Of a DNA stretch of 64,000 nucleotides, positions 27,700-37,022 are shown piece by piece. The position numbers were made by a program, and so were the translations under genes. A model generated the notes under the pieces. It worked only from the letters and a program-made list of their open reading frames with translations. It searched no databases and was not told the DNA's origin. Source of the stretch: Flavobacterium psychrophilum (GTDB lineage Bacteria > Bacteroidota > Bacteroidia > Flavobacteriales > Flavobacteriaceae); assembly GCA_945905915.1 (NCBI GenBank), contig CAMDQL010000001.1:1-64000 (forward strand), read 5' to 3'. Every line of letters begins with the position of its first letter. Within the stretch, counting starts at the first letter, position 1.

Positions 27700-28563
27700 A
27701 TGAGACAACTTAAAATTACCAAGCAGGTAACTAATCGTGAAACTGCTTCTTTAGACAAATATTTACAAGAAATTGGAAAAGTTGACCTTATTACTGCTGA
27801 TGAAGAAGTAGAATTAGCTCAAAAAATTAAAGCGGGAGACCAAAAAGCTTTAGAAAAATTAACAAAAGCGAATTTACGTTTTGTGGTATCAGTTGCAAAA
27901 CAATATCAAAATCAAGGACTTACACTTCCAGATTTAATTAATGAAGGAAATTTAGGATTGATAAAAGCTGCGCAACGTTTTGACGAAACACGTGGTTTCA
28001 AATTCATTTCCTATGCCGTTTGGTGGATTCGTCAATCGATTTTACAAGCGTTGGCTGAACAATCTCGAATTGTGCGTTTACCGTTAAATAAAATTGGATC
28101 TATCAATAAAATCAACAAAATGTATGCCTTGCTTGAACAATCGCAAGAGCGTGCACCATCTGCTGAAGAGATTGCCAAAGAATTAGACATGACCGTAAAT
28201 GATGTAAAAGAGTCTATGAAAAACTCTGGACGTCATCTATCAATGGATGCGCCTTTAGTAGAAGGAGAAGATTCTAACTTATACGATGTGTTGCGTTCTG
28301 GTGAATCACCAAATCCAGATAGAGAATTAATTCACGAATCACTTCAAACTGAAATTGAACGTGCTTTAGAAACCTTAACTCCAAGAGAAGCGGATGTAGT
28401 TCGTTTGTATTTTGGTTTAAGCGATCAGCATCCAATGACGTTAGAAGAAATTGGCGAAACATTCGATTTAACTCGCGAGCGTGTGCGTCAAATTAAAGAA
28501 AAAGCTATCCGTAGATTGAAACATACTTCAAGAAGTAAAATATTGAAAACCTATTTGGGATAA
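27700..28563 (+). CDS. rpoD: RNA polymerase primary sigma factor (sigma-70)
   Basis: The 287-residue protein is the short Bacteroidetes primary sigma factor. It starts directly with region 1.2 ([33 protein letters not shown]); region 1.1 is absent. Regions 2.1-2.4 are seen as [61 protein letters not shown]. Region 4.2 is [26 protein letters not shown]. It recognises the TAnnTTTG promoters seen elsewhere in this window. The 144 bases upstream show no box I can assign with confidence, and it is followed by a terminator. Confidence 0.97.
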   Translation: MRQLKITKQVTNRETASLDKYLQEIGKVDLITADEEVELAQKIKAGDQKALEKLTKANLRFVVSVAKQYQNQGLTLPDLINEGNLGLIKAAQRFDETRGFKFISYAVWWIRQSILQALAEQSRIVRLPLNKIGSINKINKMYALLEQSQERAPSAEEIAKELDMTVNDVKESMKNSGRHLSMDAPLVEGEDSNLYDVLRSGESPNPDRELIHESLQTEIERALETLTPREADVVRLYFGLSDQHPMTLEEIGETFDLTRERVRQIKEKAIRRLKHTSRSKILKTYLG

Positions 28564-28566
28564 ATT

Positions 28567-28600
28567 TAGTCGTAAAGTCTAAAGCCGAAAGTCTTAATGT
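28567..28600. repeat. AAAGTC word repeat after rpoD
   Basis: Between the rpoD stop and its terminator the sequence reads AGTCGTAAAGTCTAAAGC followed by CGAAAGTCTTAATG, a run of AAAGTC or similar words about every 10 bases. It codes for nothing and resembles the other word-repeat spacers. Confidence 0.5.
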
Positions 28601-28601
28601 T

Positions 28602-28632
28602 AAAACTCCGGAATCACTTTCGGAGTTTTTTT
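28602..28632 (+). terminator. Terminator after rpoD
   Basis: AAACTCCG-GAATCACTT-TCGGAGTTTTTTT forms a seven- to eight-pair stem followed by a T run, 38 bases after the rpoD stop. Confidence 0.85.
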
Positions 28633-28667
28633 AAAAATCTACTTTTTTGCACAAACAATATACTTAA

Positions 28668-29327
28668 ATGAAAAACACTTTAATTGCTCCTTCGGTTTTA
28701 GCTGCCGATTTTGCTAATTTACAACGCGACATTGAAATGATTAATGCCAGTGAAGCCGATTGGTTTCATATTGATATTATGGATGGCGTTTTTGTGCCGA
28801 ATATTTCTTTTGGAATGCCCGTTTTAGATGCTATTAACAAACATGCCAAAAAAACGATTGATGTACATTTAATGATAGTAGATCCTGACCGATACATTTC
28901 AACTTTTGCTAAATTAGGAGCAAATGTATTAACGGTTCACTACGAAGCGTGCAACCATTTACACCGAACATTACAAGCGATAAAAGCAGAAGGTATGAAA
29001 GCTGGGGTAGCATTAAATCCACACACTAACGTAGACTTACTTGAAGATGTGATTCAGGATATAGATTTAGTATGTATTATGAGTGTAAATCCAGGTTTTG
29101 GAGGGCAATCATTCATTGAGAATACTTTTGCAAAAGTTGAAAAACTAAAAGCTTTAATCAACAAAAAAAATGCTGCTACATTAATTGAAATTGACGGCGG
29201 TGTAACCAATAAAAACGCAAAACAATTAGTCGATGCTGGTGCAGATGTTTTAGTAGCAGGAAGTTATGTTTTTAGCGCGCAGGATCCAATTGCAACTATT
29301 GCTGATTTAAAGCAAATAACTAAATAA
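28668..29327 (+). CDS. rpe: Ribulose-phosphate 3-epimerase
   Basis: Rpe interconverts ribulose-5-phosphate and xylulose-5-phosphate in the pentose phosphate pathway. The TIM-barrel shows IAPSVLAADFANLQRDIEMI, the metal site HIDIMDGVFVPNISFG, DVHLMI, the VNPGFGGQSF phosphate motif and EIDGGVTNKNAKQLVDAGADVLVAGSYVF. At 219 aa it is full length. It follows the rpoD terminator and probably has its own promoter, not clearly seen. Confidence 0.98.
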   Translation: MKNTLIAPSVLAADFANLQRDIEMINASEADWFHIDIMDGVFVPNISFGMPVLDAINKHAKKTIDVHLMIVDPDRYISTFAKLGANVLTVHYEACNHLHRTLQAIKAEGMKAGVALNPHTNVDLLEDVIQDIDLVCIMSVNPGFGGQSFIENTFAKVEKLKALINKKNAATLIEIDGGVTNKNAKQLVDAGADVLVAGSYVFSAQDPIATIADLKQITK

Positions 29328-29330
29328 TAA

Positions 29331-29532
29331 ACTAATTTGTTAAAAAATTAAAATTCTAGGGTTGGGTTGGTTAGTTTGTCATGTGCTTAAGATTAAAGTA
29401 TCCTCACTTCCAAACCCCCGTCTAATTAATTAACCAAGGGACTATCCACATATAAGTGTGTGTATTAAAATATTTCTTGGTACAATTGATATATAAACGT
29501 TAAATTTACAAAGAAAATAATTTGTAAACAAT
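29331..29532 (+). other. Non-coding spacer with inverted repeats
   Basis: About 200 bases between rpe and the FISUMP lipoprotein hold no gene. GGGTTGGGTTGGTTAG (29359-29374) can pair imperfectly with CCAAACCCCC (29410-29419) and TTAACCAAGGG (29430-29440). CACATATAAGTGTG (29447-29460) makes a second small hairpin. It may be a structured leader, a terminator of rpe or chance. Confidence 0.35.
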
Positions 29533-30576
29533 ATGAAAAAGTTTTTAGTCTTATTATTAGGAATAGCTTTAGTTTATTCTTGTTCAACTAGTACTGATGA
29601 AAATGGAAATTCTACAACTACTGTTGTGCCGGTAGGACCATCTAATTTAACGGGATCAGTTGCATCTTCAACACAAATTAATCTTTCATGGACAGACAAT
29701 TCTACAAATGAAACAGGATATAAAATCGAACGCAAAACAGGAACAGAGATATATGCAATAATTGGTACTACAGCAACTAATGTTACTACATTTAACGATA
29801 CTGGTTTAACTCCAAACACTACTTACACTTATAGAGTTTATTCTTACAATACAGTTGGAAATTCGCTTACTTATAGTAATGCAATAACTTTAACAACCTC
29901 AAATTCCACGGCTATAAATGTGTCTGGGCCTAATGTAACCGATATTGATGGAAACACGTATCAATCAGTAACCAACTGCGGCCTAATATTTACAAAACAA
30001 AATTTAAATGTTTCAAAATATACGGATGGCACTCCCATACCTCAAGTAACAGACCAAACCCAATGGGGAAACTTAACTACTGGGGCATGGTGCTATTATG
30101 CAAATAACACCGCCAATGGCAAAACCTATGGAAAGTTATACAATTGGTTTGCAGTAGCGGGTATTTATAATTCAGCTTCAGCCACAAACCCAGCTCTTAG
30201 AAAGAAATTGGCTCCAACGGGATGGCATATACCAACTGATACTGAATGGACTCAATTAGTAGATTGTTTGGGAGGTTCAACTGTGGCAGGCGGAAAAATG
30301 AAGTCAACGGGAACCATTCAAGCAGGAAATGGCCTTTGGCAGAGCCCTAACGCAATGGCAACCAACGAATCAGGTTTCACAGGTCTTCCAGGAGGAGAAA
30401 GATATGTCACATACTACAGCGGTATTGGTAATGGCGGTATTTGGTGGAGTTCTTCTGAGGTCAATTTTGCACCCTCAAGTCCTTGGGCCTTCTTCTTGGA
30501 TTACGGTTATGGTAATATCTATGGAGATAACTACTCAAGAGAATTCGGTTACTCGGTGCGTTGTATTAAGGATTAG
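29533..30576 (+). CDS. Lipoprotein with fibronectin type III and FISUMP domains
   Basis: The 347-residue protein has a lipoprotein signal ending at Cys17 (LVYSC). A fibronectin type III domain spans about 35-120 (LTGSVASSTQINLSWTDNSTNETGYKIERK). The C-terminal half (about 130-347) is the Fibrobacter succinogenes major paralogous domain (FISUMP), with GNTYQSV, WCYYANN, GKLYNWFAV, APTGWHIPTDTEWTQL and WWSSSEV. FISUMP domains are common in surface proteins of Bacteroidetes, and no precise function is known. There is no T9SS sorting tail; the lipid anchor probably places it at the cell surface. It stands alone. Confidence 0.9.
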   Translation: MKKFLVLLLGIALVYSCSTSTDENGNSTTTVVPVGPSNLTGSVASSTQINLSWTDNSTNETGYKIERKTGTEIYAIIGTTATNVTTFNDTGLTPNTTYTYRVYSYNTVGNSLTYSNAITLTTSNSTAINVSGPNVTDIDGNTYQSVTNCGLIFTKQNLNVSKYTDGTPIPQVTDQTQWGNLTTGAWCYYANNTANGKTYGKLYNWFAVAGIYNSASATNPALRKKLAPTGWHIPTDTEWTQLVDCLGGSTVAGGKMKSTGTIQAGNGLWQSPNAMATNESGFTGLPGGERYVTYYSGIGNGGIWWSSSEVNFAPSSPWAFFLDYGYGNIYGDNYSREFGYSVRCIKD

Positions 30577-30601
30577 AATTTTAGCCCTTTAAAAAATAAA
30601 A

Positions 30602-30627
30602 CCACATTATCAATGATGTGATTTTTT
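30602..30627 (+). terminator. Weak terminator after the FISUMP gene
   Basis: CACAT and ATGTG pair around an eight-base loop, preceded by A and followed by ATTTTTT, 26 bases after the stop. The stem is short and AT-rich. Confidence 0.55.
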
Positions 30628-30639
30628 GCTAAAATGACA

Positions 30640-30770
30640 AACAAAAAGTTCCAATATAATCGTTTGCTTTGTTGCGTTGGGCTGTTTTAGAAGCCGGACG
30701 AAGTTTAAATTATGAGTAGGAATGAAATAAATTTGACTTAAAAAAATTTCTCAAAGTTCCGCATATAAAA
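30640..30770. other. Spacer with an unassigned higher-GC patch
   Basis: This spacer before the tRNA region holds a patch richer in G and C (GTTGCGTTGGGCTG and AGAAGCCGGACG) than its surroundings. On the minus strand it can be read as a short open stretch (LRPASKTAQRNKANDYIG) without a start. It looks like a fragment of a dispersed element or a decayed gene. I cannot identify it. Confidence 0.3.
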
Positions 30771-30784
30771 AACTTTAAACAAAA

Positions 30785-30815
30785 AAACGCTCAAACAAGT
30801 TTGGCGTTTTTTTTG
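30785..30815. terminator. Bidirectional terminator next to tRNA-Arg
   Basis: AAACGC-TCAAACAAGTTTG-GCGTTT forms a six-pair stem, with an inner CAAAC/GTTTG pairing, and T or A runs on both sides. On the minus strand it lies 17 bases after the tRNA and likely ends it. Confidence 0.8.
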
Positions 30816-30832
30816 TTTAAAATATTTATTAG

Positions 30833-30906
30833 TGACCTCGGCAGGGTTCGAACCTGCAACCAACGGAGCCGAAATCCGTCATTCTATCCAGTTGAACTAC
30901 GAAGCC
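30833..30906 (-). tRNA. tRNA-Arg, anticodon UCG
   Basis: The minus strand folds into a full cloverleaf of 74 bases. The acceptor stem is GGCTTCG with CGAGGTC, discriminator A. The D arm is GTTC-AACTGGATA-GAAT with the arginine identity base A20. The anticodon stem is ACGGA/TCCGT with loop TTTCGGC, giving anticodon TCG. The T arm is GCAGG-TTCGAAC-CCTGC. CCA is not encoded. It reads CGA and probably other CGN codons. Confidence 0.93.
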
Positions 30907-30975
30907 GTTTTTTTTAGATAATAGATTATTAGACTTTGGATAATAGACTTAATCTATTTTCTATATTCTCTATTT
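30907..30975. repeat. GATAATAGA word repeat
   Basis: The spacer between yqeY and tRNA-Arg contains AGATAATAGATTATTAGAC, GGATAATAGACTTAATC and TATTTTCTATATTCTC. The GATAATAGA word repeats about every 20 bases on one strand, then in inverted form. No coding potential. It belongs to the class of word-repeat spacers seen elsewhere here. Confidence 0.5.
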
Positions 30976-31425
30976 TTAAACTAAAAGTTTTTTAACAATT
31001 CCAGAAATAACTTTACCTTCTGCTTGTCCACCTATTTGCGCTGAAGCTAAGCCCATAACTTTTCCCATAGCAGCAATTCCTGTAGCACCTGTTTCTGCAA
31101 TGATTTTAGAAATAATTGCCTCTACTTCTGATTCTGATAATTGTGCGGGTAAGAATTTTTCGATAACTGCTATTTGGGCTAATTCTGGTTCAGCTAAATC
31201 GAGACGGTTTTGTGCCGTAAAAATTTCGTAACTGTCTTTACGCATTTTTACTAAACGCTGTAACATTTTAATTTCGTCTGATTCTGACAAACCATCTGCA
31301 GCACCTACTTCAGTTTTGGCTAAAATTATTGCAGACTTTATAGCTCTTAAGGCTTCTAAAGCGACTGAATCTTTTGCTTTCATGGCTTCTTTCATGTGAT
31401 CCATGATTTTTACTTCTAAACTCAT
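30976..31425 (-). CDS. GatB/YqeY domain protein
   Basis: A 149-residue cytoplasmic protein of the YqeY family, homologous to the C-terminal tail domain of GatB (tRNA-dependent amidotransferase). Typical segments are IMDHMKEAMKAKDSVALEALRAIKSAI, EKFLPAQLSESEVEAII and GKVMGLASAQIGGQAEGKVISGIVKKLL. The family is thought to bind tRNA, but the role of the free-standing protein is unknown. It lies 101 bases after ftsZ on the same strand, separated by a terminator and having its own TAnnTTTG box. Confidence 0.9.
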   Translation of the reverse strand: MSLEVKIMDHMKEAMKAKDSVALEALRAIKSAIILAKTEVGAADGLSESDEIKMLQRLVKMRKDSYEIFTAQNRLDLAEPELAQIAVIEKFLPAQLSESEVEAIISKIIAETGATGIAAMGKVMGLASAQIGGQAEGKVISGIVKKLLV

Positions 31426-31460
31426 ATCTATTGTTGGTGTTTTATTGTTTATTTATTTTG

Positions 31461-31468
31461 CAAAGGTA
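31461..31468 (-). promoter_or_regulatory. -7 box for yqeY
   Basis: The minus strand reads TACCTTTG, a match to TAnnTTTG, 35 bases before the yqeY start. It lies just after the ftsZ terminator, consistent with an independent transcript. Confidence 0.5.
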
Positions 31469-31470
31469 AC

Positions 31471-31500
31471 AAAAAAACCCGAAAATTGCTCTTCGGGTCT
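31471..31500 (-). terminator. Terminator after ftsZ
   Basis: On the minus strand ACCCGAA-GAGCAATT-TTCGGGT is followed by TTTTTT, 26 bases after the ftsZ stop. It marks the end of the dcw cluster transcript. Confidence 0.85.
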
Positions 31501-31526
31501 TATGAGATAGGTTAGTTTATTGTAAA

Positions 31527-33497
31527 TTAATCTACATTATCATGAAGGAAGGAATTGTTTGAACGAAGCTGTATATCATCGTTACTATCTGTTCCTAAAG
31601 ACATTCTAGATTGATTATTGTTTGATGATGGTGCAGATGTTAAATCTATTCCCATTCTTTTATAGGCGGGCTCTTTCTCATATTCATCAATTTGAGCGTT
31701 GTTGTTGTTGAATTTATGATTGAAATCCTTCATTTTAAGTTTACGTTCTTCGGCTCTAAATTTTAATGTTTCTTCAATAGACATTTCTAATGGTGAAACC
31801 GCATCAAAATGAATGTTATTTTCAAGTTTCTCAACTTCTTTTTTCATTGTAAAATTGAGCTCTTCGTCAACAGGTTCATTAACCATATTAACCTCTTTTG
31901 TTGCTTCAATTTGAGTCTCTATTTCTAAATAGTCTTCTAATGAATATTTAATAATACCGTTTTGATTCACTTCAGTAACTGGTACAACATTTATTAGATC
32001 TTTCACTTCTAATGAACGCGTTTCCTCAGTTAAATCAAACACAATGGTATTTTCAACTTGGGATTCTGATTTAATATCAAATAAATCCAATTCAAAATTA
32101 AAATCTTCTTTTGCTATTACAAATTCTGGATCTATAACCTGAATTTCTCTAATTTGTGGTGTGATAATTTCAAAATTGTTTTGTGCGGGTGCCGAAACAA
32201 TTTCGAAAGTTACCTGAATGTCTTTAAGAAAATCTGTTGTAGGTACTAAATCAATTGTAGCAACAGATTCATTAATTTCAAAAACTGACTCTTCTGCTTC
32301 ATCTAATGAGAATACAATTTTTGGTGTTACTTCTTCAACAACAGGAGCTTCACTTTTGGCAATTACTTCATTCAACTCAGGTGCTTCAAAAATAGGCTCA
32401 TTCACTGAAAGTGATGCAATCGTGTCATTCAATAAAACATGAACACTTTTTTGGTCGTCTTCAAGCGAGTGAATTATTTTTTTCGGTTCTGTATTTACAA
32501 TTTCGGCTTGTTGCTCTACATTAAATCCTGTTGCAATAACGGTTACAGAAATAGCATCACCTAATGTTTCTTCTTCACCAACTCCCATGATGATATTAGC
32601 ATTAAAACCTGCTTCAGCCTGAATATAGTCGTTGATTTCACCTATTTCATCGATGGTAATTTCATTAGCTTCATCAGTACCTGATACAATTAATAATAAT
32701 ACATTTTTTGCACCTGTAATTTTATTGTCATTCAATAAAGGAGAATCTAAAGCACTAGAAATTGCTTGCTTAGCACGATCTTCTCCAGATGCAGCTGCTG
32801 ATCCCATGATTGCTGTTCCGCTATTTGATAATACGGTTTTAGCATCTTTAAGGTCAATATTTTGTGTATAGTGATGTGTAATTACTTCGGCAATTCCTCT
32901 TGAAGCTGTTGCTAAAACTTCGTCAGCTTTAGAAAAACCTGCTTTGAAACCTAAGTTTCCGTATACTTCACGTAATTTATTATTATTGATAACAACTAAA
33001 GAATCTACTTGTTTACGTAAACGTTCTACTCCAGCTAACGCTTGCTCAGAGCGAACTTTTCCTTCAAACTGAAAAGGAATTGTAACAATACCAACGGTAA
33101 GAATGTCTCTGTCTTTTGCTAATTGTGCAATAACAGGAGCAGCACCCGTTCCAGTTCCTCCACCCATTCCAGCGGTGATAAAAACCATTTTGGTATTACT
33201 ATCTAACATTTTTTCGATTTCGGCAATACTTTCGATTGCAGATTGTTGACCTACTTCAGGATTTGCTCCAGCACCCAGACCCTCAGTAAGGTTTACACCC
33301 AGCTGAATCTTATTGGGTACAGGACTGTTTTGCAATGCCTGAGAATCGGTATTACAAACTATAAAATCAACACCTTTAATGCCTTGTTTAAACATGTGGT
33401 TTATGGCATTACTACCTCCCCCTCCAACGCCAATTACTTTAATTACGTTCGATTGGTTTTTAGGTAAATCAAATGAAATGTTTCCAAATTCTGACAT
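31527..33497 (-). CDS. ftsZ: Cell division protein FtsZ with long C-terminal tail
   Basis: FtsZ is the tubulin-like GTPase that forms the division ring. The GTPase core (about 1-320) shows [13 protein letters not shown], the tubulin signature [22 protein letters not shown] and [10 protein letters not shown]. The remainder (about 330-656) is an acidic, Val/Glu-rich, low-complexity linker more than twice the usual length. It ends in a conserved block [11 protein letters not shown] and the tail [13 protein letters not shown]. Long tails are normal in Bacteroidetes FtsZ; they carry the contacts to FtsA and other partners. It is the last gene of the dcw cluster, 11 bases after ftsA. Confidence 0.98.
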   Translation of the reverse strand: MSEFGNISFDLPKNQSNVIKVIGVGGGGSNAINHMFKQGIKGVDFIVCNTDSQALQNSPVPNKIQLGVNLTEGLGAGANPEVGQQSAIESIAEIEKMLDSNTKMVFITAGMGGGTGTGAAPVIAQLAKDRDILTVGIVTIPFQFEGKVRSEQALAGVERLRKQVDSLVVINNNKLREVYGNLGFKAGFSKADEVLATASRGIAEVITHHYTQNIDLKDAKTVLSNSGTAIMGSAAASGEDRAKQAISSALDSPLLNDNKITGAKNVLLLIVSGTDEANEITIDEIGEINDYIQAEAGFNANIIMGVGEEETLGDAISVTVIATGFNVEQQAEIVNTEPKKIIHSLEDDQKSVHVLLNDTIASLSVNEPIFEAPELNEVIAKSEAPVVEEVTPKIVFSLDEAEESVFEINESVATIDLVPTTDFLKDIQVTFEIVSAPAQNNFEIITPQIREIQVIDPEFVIAKEDFNFELDLFDIKSESQVENTIVFDLTEETRSLEVKDLINVVPVTEVNQNGIIKYSLEDYLEIETQIEATKEVNMVNEPVDEELNFTMKKEVEKLENNIHFDAVSPLEMSIEETLKFRAEERKLKMKDFNHKFNNNNAQIDEYEKEPAYKRMGIDLTSAPSSNNNQSRMSLGTDSNDDIQLRSNNSFLHDNVD

Positions 33498-33508
33498 AGT
33501 AGTTCCTT

Positions 33509-34888
33509 TTATTCTGCGTTATCTAAAAATTCTTTAATCTTATCTATATATTTATCAAAAAACGAACGTTTGATTTTCTCGTCGGTTGTTTCTTGATGTG
33601 TAGAATGAGTAGCCTGTAACTCTTCTTTATCTTCAGCCATAACAGGTGTTTCTGTTACAACTTGAGCTCGTGCAACCACTTCTGGTTCTTCTTTTTTCAT
33701 TTCTACAAATGGCGTAGCACTTTTTGTATTATTTCGAATACTGTTCATTACTAAACCAACTGCAGTTGCATACAATGGACTTGATAATTCTTCGTTTGAA
33801 TCTCCAGCCAAATGCTCATTTGGATATCCTATTCTGGTATCCATTCCAGTAATATATTCAACAAGCTGTTTAATGTGTTGCAACTGAGCGCCACCTCCTG
33901 TTAAAACAATCCCTGCAATTAATTTTTTCTTTGGATCTTCGTGACCGTATAATTTAATTTCAGCATAAACTTGTTCAATAATTTCCACCACTCTAGCGTG
34001 AATAATTTTTGATAAGTTTTTTAACGAAATTTCTTTTGGCTCTCTTCCTCTTAATCCAGGAATTGAAACAATTTCGTTGTCTCTATTTTCACCTGGCCAT
34101 GCCGATCCAAAACGAGTTTTTAACAACTCAGCTTGTTTTTCAATAATCGAGCAACCTTCTTTAATATCTTCTGTAATTACATTTCCTCCAAACGGAACAA
34201 CTGAGGTGTGACGGATAATACCATCTTTAAAAATGGCTAAATCAGTAGTTCCACCTCCTATATCAATTAATGCAACTCCTGCTTCTTTTTCTTCTTGACT
34301 CAAAACAGCATCTGCAGAAGCTAATGGTTCTAGGGTTAATCCAGATAATTCTAATCCGGCACTTTTTACACATCTGCCTAAATTGCGAATTGAAGCTGCT
34401 TGTCCTACCACAACATGAAAACTAGATTCTAGTCTTCCGCCATACATTCCAATAGGTTCTTTTATTTCGGCTTGTCCATCAATTTTAAATTCCTGAGGCA
34501 AAACGTGAATAATTTCTTCGCCTGGCAACATTGCTAATTTATGTACTTGACCAATAAGTGTGTCAATATCAACATCGCCAATTACTTCTTCTGAATTTGG
34601 TCTACTGATGTAATCACTGTGTTGAATACTGCGAATGTGTTGCCCAGCAATTCCTACAACTACATCATTAATTTTATACCCTGAATCGTTTTCTGCTTCT
34701 GAAACTGCTTGCTGAATCGACTGAATTGTTTGTGTGATATTGTTAACAACACCTCGATGAACACCTAAACTTTTAGATTTTCCTACACCAAGAATTTCTA
34801 GCTTTCCGTATTCATTTTTCTTACCAATCATTGCTACAATTTTAGTTGTACCAATGTCTAATCCTACTGCGATGTTGTCTTTGTTCAT
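33509..34888 (-). CDS. ftsA: Cell division protein FtsA
   Basis: FtsA is the actin-like ATPase that tethers FtsZ filaments to the membrane. The nucleotide-binding motifs are VGLDIGTTKIVAMIG at the start and LIDIGGGTTDLAIF in the middle; LTGGGAQLQ is the adenosine motif. The extra SHS2 domain (1C) region lies between about 85 and 165. The C-terminal 60 residues are charged, with a final basic/hydrophobic helix (KIKRSFFDKYIDKIKEFL), the usual amphipathic membrane anchor. It lies between ftsQ and ftsZ. Confidence 0.97.
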   Translation of the reverse strand: MNKDNIAVGLDIGTTKIVAMIGKKNEYGKLEILGVGKSKSLGVHRGVVNNITQTIQSIQQAVSEAENDSGYKINDVVVGIAGQHIRSIQHSDYISRPNSEEVIGDVDIDTLIGQVHKLAMLPGEEIIHVLPQEFKIDGQAEIKEPIGMYGGRLESSFHVVVGQAASIRNLGRCVKSAGLELSGLTLEPLASADAVLSQEEKEAGVALIDIGGGTTDLAIFKDGIIRHTSVVPFGGNVITEDIKEGCSIIEKQAELLKTRFGSAWPGENRDNEIVSIPGLRGREPKEISLKNLSKIIHARVVEIIEQVYAEIKLYGHEDPKKKLIAGIVLTGGGAQLQHIKQLVEYITGMDTRIGYPNEHLAGDSNEELSSPLYATAVGLVMNSIRNNTKSATPFVEMKKEEPEVVARAQVVTETPVMAEDKEELQATHSTHQETTDEKIKRSFFDKYIDKIKEFLDNAE

Positions 34889-34896
34889 AATTTATT

Positions 34897-35619
34897 CTAT
34901 TTCTTACAAACCACTTGTTGTGTAAACATTAAGTTTATCTCTTTGTACTCATTAATCAAAGTGTCTTTTATTGCGTGATAAAAAAAAGCTTTATAATTCT
35001 TGAGCTTCTTTTTTACATTAATTGGTTTCCCAAAAGCAATTTTATAATCAAAACTCCGGTTGGTTAACACCACATTTCCCGAAGGCATGATTTGTGCGCC
35101 AGTAATGTTTTTACTTAAGAAATCATCTTTGTTAATTTCATTAAATAAATTCAAATATGACTTACTTTTTTCTTTACTGAATTCGCCAACAACTAGGGGA
35201 ACTCGTGCCGAAAAATTTGTTGACAATGAAATTCTACCTCCTTTTCTATCAAGGTAATAGCTGTCATTATCAGAAATAACTCTTAGTATAGGGATCTTTT
35301 GAGTAATACGCGTATTTAGAAAACCATCTATTGTAGAAAAAACTTCTGCTTTTTCAATCATCTCATGATGATTTAGAGAATTTTCTAAACTATTCAAATC
35401 TACTTTATCTTTTTGTATTCTTGAAGCACCTCCTAAATTTTGTATTAACAAGTTATTAACCATTTGATGTGTTAAAAACATGTTTTCATTCGACTCAAAT
35501 TTAATTTCTATCTTGTTGATTTTGCGCACTATATTCCTTTTTAAAGAAAAAGAATACAAGAAAATCATTGTAAAAATGATCATCACTAAACGTATACTAT
35601 GCCAATTAATCCTTCTCAT
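34897..35619 (-). CDS. ftsQ: Cell division protein FtsQ/DivIB
   Basis: FtsQ is a bitopic membrane protein that links division proteins in the periplasm. One transmembrane helix is seen at about residues 8-25 (SIRLVMIIFTMIFLYSFS), followed by a POTRA-like domain (about 35-110, KIEIKFESNENMFLTHQMVNNLL) and a beta domain with DRKGGRISLS. It is shorter (240 aa) than E. coli FtsQ, as usual in the phylum. Its start overlaps the murC end by 14 bases, and it ends 8 bases before ftsA. Confidence 0.92.
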   Translation of the reverse strand: MRRINWHSIRLVMIIFTMIFLYSFSLKRNIVRKINKIEIKFESNENMFLTHQMVNNLLIQNLGGASRIQKDKVDLNSLENSLNHHEMIEKAEVFSTIDGFLNTRITQKIPILRVISDNDSYYLDRKGGRISLSTNFSARVPLVVGEFSKEKSKSYLNLFNEINKDDFLSKNITGAQIMPSGNVVLTNRSFDYKIAFGKPINVKKKLKNYKAFFYHAIKDTLINEYKEINLMFTQQVVCKK

Positions 35620-36952
35620 AAAGCGCTTTTTTAATATCTTTTACCATCTCGCCAATGTCGCCAGCTCCAATTGTTACAAATACTGAAGCGTCTGAATTTT
35701 GAAATGTAGAAATCAATTCATTTTTATTCACTAATTTTTTATTTGGATGATCAATTTTTGTTAATAACCAACTAGAATTGATTCCTTCTATGGGTAATTC
35801 TCGTGCTGGATATATTTCAAGCAACAGCACTTCATCAAATTGTGCTAAACTTTCTGCAAAACCATCGGCAAAATCTTTGGTTCGACTAAATAAATGCGGC
35901 TGAAAAGCTGCTATAATTTTCTTTCCTGGATACAATTCACGAACCGCCTGATGCACCGCGTTAATTTCAGTTGGATGATGCGCATAATCATCAATATATA
36001 CTTTGTTTTCTTCTCGTATTTGGAATGAAAACCGACGTCTAACTCCTTTAAAACTAGCTAACGCTGCACTAATTTTATCATTGGAAACCCCATAGGATTT
36101 TGCCATTGCGAAAGCCAATAACGCATTTGTTAAATTGTGATGTCCAGGTAAACCAAATTTTACATTTGGCACTAATTCTGCTGGAGTTTTCACATCAAAC
36201 ACATAAAATCCTTTTTCGATACGAATATTTTGTGCCGAAAAATCTGCGTCGTTTGATATTCCAATGGTTATTCCTTCCAAAGGTAAACCTTGAACTATAT
36301 ATAAATTTTCGCTGGATGTTTTTGCTGCAAATTCTTTAAAAGATTCTTCAATACTTGCTGCGTCTCCATAAATATCTAAATGGTCTGCATCCATTGAAGT
36401 TATGCAAGAAACATTTGGATGCAAATGTAAAAATGAACGATCAAACTCATCTGCTTCAACAACTGTAACTGTTTTTCCTGAACCAATTAGGTTTGAATTA
36501 TAGTTTTCAACAATTCCGCCTAAAAAAGCAGTAACATCTACCCCGCTTTCAAATAAAATATGTCCTAAAATACTTGATGTGGTTGTTTTTCCGTGTGTAC
36601 CAGCTACCGCAAAACAATAGGTGTCTTTTGTAATTAACCCAAGAACTTCGGCGCGTTTTTTAATAGAATAATCTCTTTCTAAAAAATAATTCCACTCTGA
36701 ATGCGAAACAGGAACTGCGGGTGTTACAACTACTAAGGTATTTTCGCTGTAAAAATCTTTTGGAATTAAATTGATATTATCCTCAAAATGAATAGCTAAA
36801 CCCAACGCTTGCAACTCGTCTGTTAATTGCGTTTCCGTTTTATCATAACCCGCTACATTTTTACCGATATTTTGGAAATAACGAGCCAAAGCACTCATAC
36901 CGATGCCTCCGATGCCGATAAAATATACGTTATGTATTTGGTTTAGGTTCAT
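35606..36952 (-). CDS. murC: UDP-N-acetylmuramate-L-alanine ligase MurC
   Basis: MurC adds L-alanine to UDP-MurNAc with ATP, the first peptide step of peptidoglycan synthesis. The N-terminal Rossmann motif is FIGIGGIGMSALARYF, the ATP P-loop is VAGTHGKTTTSSILG, and the middle has EADEFDRSFL, MDADHLDIYG and the C-terminal YIDDYAHHPTEINA and AAFQPHLFSRT blocks. At 448 aa it is normal. The 70-base spacer behind it (36953-37022) is a word-repeat region. Confidence 0.98.
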   Translation of the reverse strand: MNLNQIHNVYFIGIGGIGMSALARYFQNIGKNVAGYDKTETQLTDELQALGLAIHFEDNINLIPKDFYSENTLVVVTPAVPVSHSEWNYFLERDYSIKKRAEVLGLITKDTYCFAVAGTHGKTTTSSILGHILFESGVDVTAFLGGIVENYNSNLIGSGKTVTVVEADEFDRSFLHLHPNVSCITSMDADHLDIYGDAASIEESFKEFAAKTSSENLYIVQGLPLEGITIGISNDADFSAQNIRIEKGFYVFDVKTPAELVPNVKFGLPGHHNLTNALLAFAMAKSYGVSNDKISAALASFKGVRRRFSFQIREENKVYIDDYAHHPTEINAVHQAVRELYPGKKIIAAFQPHLFSRTKDFADGFAESLAQFDEVLLLEIYPARELPIEGINSSWLLTKIDHPNKKLVNKNELISTFQNSDASVFVTIGAGDIGEMVKDIKKALYEKD

Positions 36953-36960
36953 ATATTTTT

Positions 36961-37020
36961 GTTTCAGGTTTCAAGTTTGATTTGTTTCAGGTTATATACT
37001 TGAAACGTGGAACTTGAAAC
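36961..37020. repeat. GTTTCAGG/CTTGAAAC word repeat before murC
   Basis: The murG-murC spacer reads GTTTCAGGTTTCAAGTTTGA, TTTGTTTCAGGTTATATA and then ACTTGAAACGTGG and AACTTGAAAC. The words GTTTCAGG (twice) and CTTGAAAC (twice, as the inverse of GTTTCAAG) repeat so that half the spacer is the imperfect complement of the other half. It may fold in the mRNA. The same words occur in the groES-groEL spacer. Confidence 0.6.
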
Positions 37021-37022
37021 AT

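Noticed and set aside
30660-30690. GTTGGGC as an integron attC core site
   Set aside because: The partner core (RYYYAAC) at the right distance is missing and there is no cassette array or integrase nearby.
36961-37020. CRISPR-like array from the repeated GTTTCAGG and CTTGAAAC words
   Set aside because: Units are short, irregular and without spacers of constant length; no cas genes are present.
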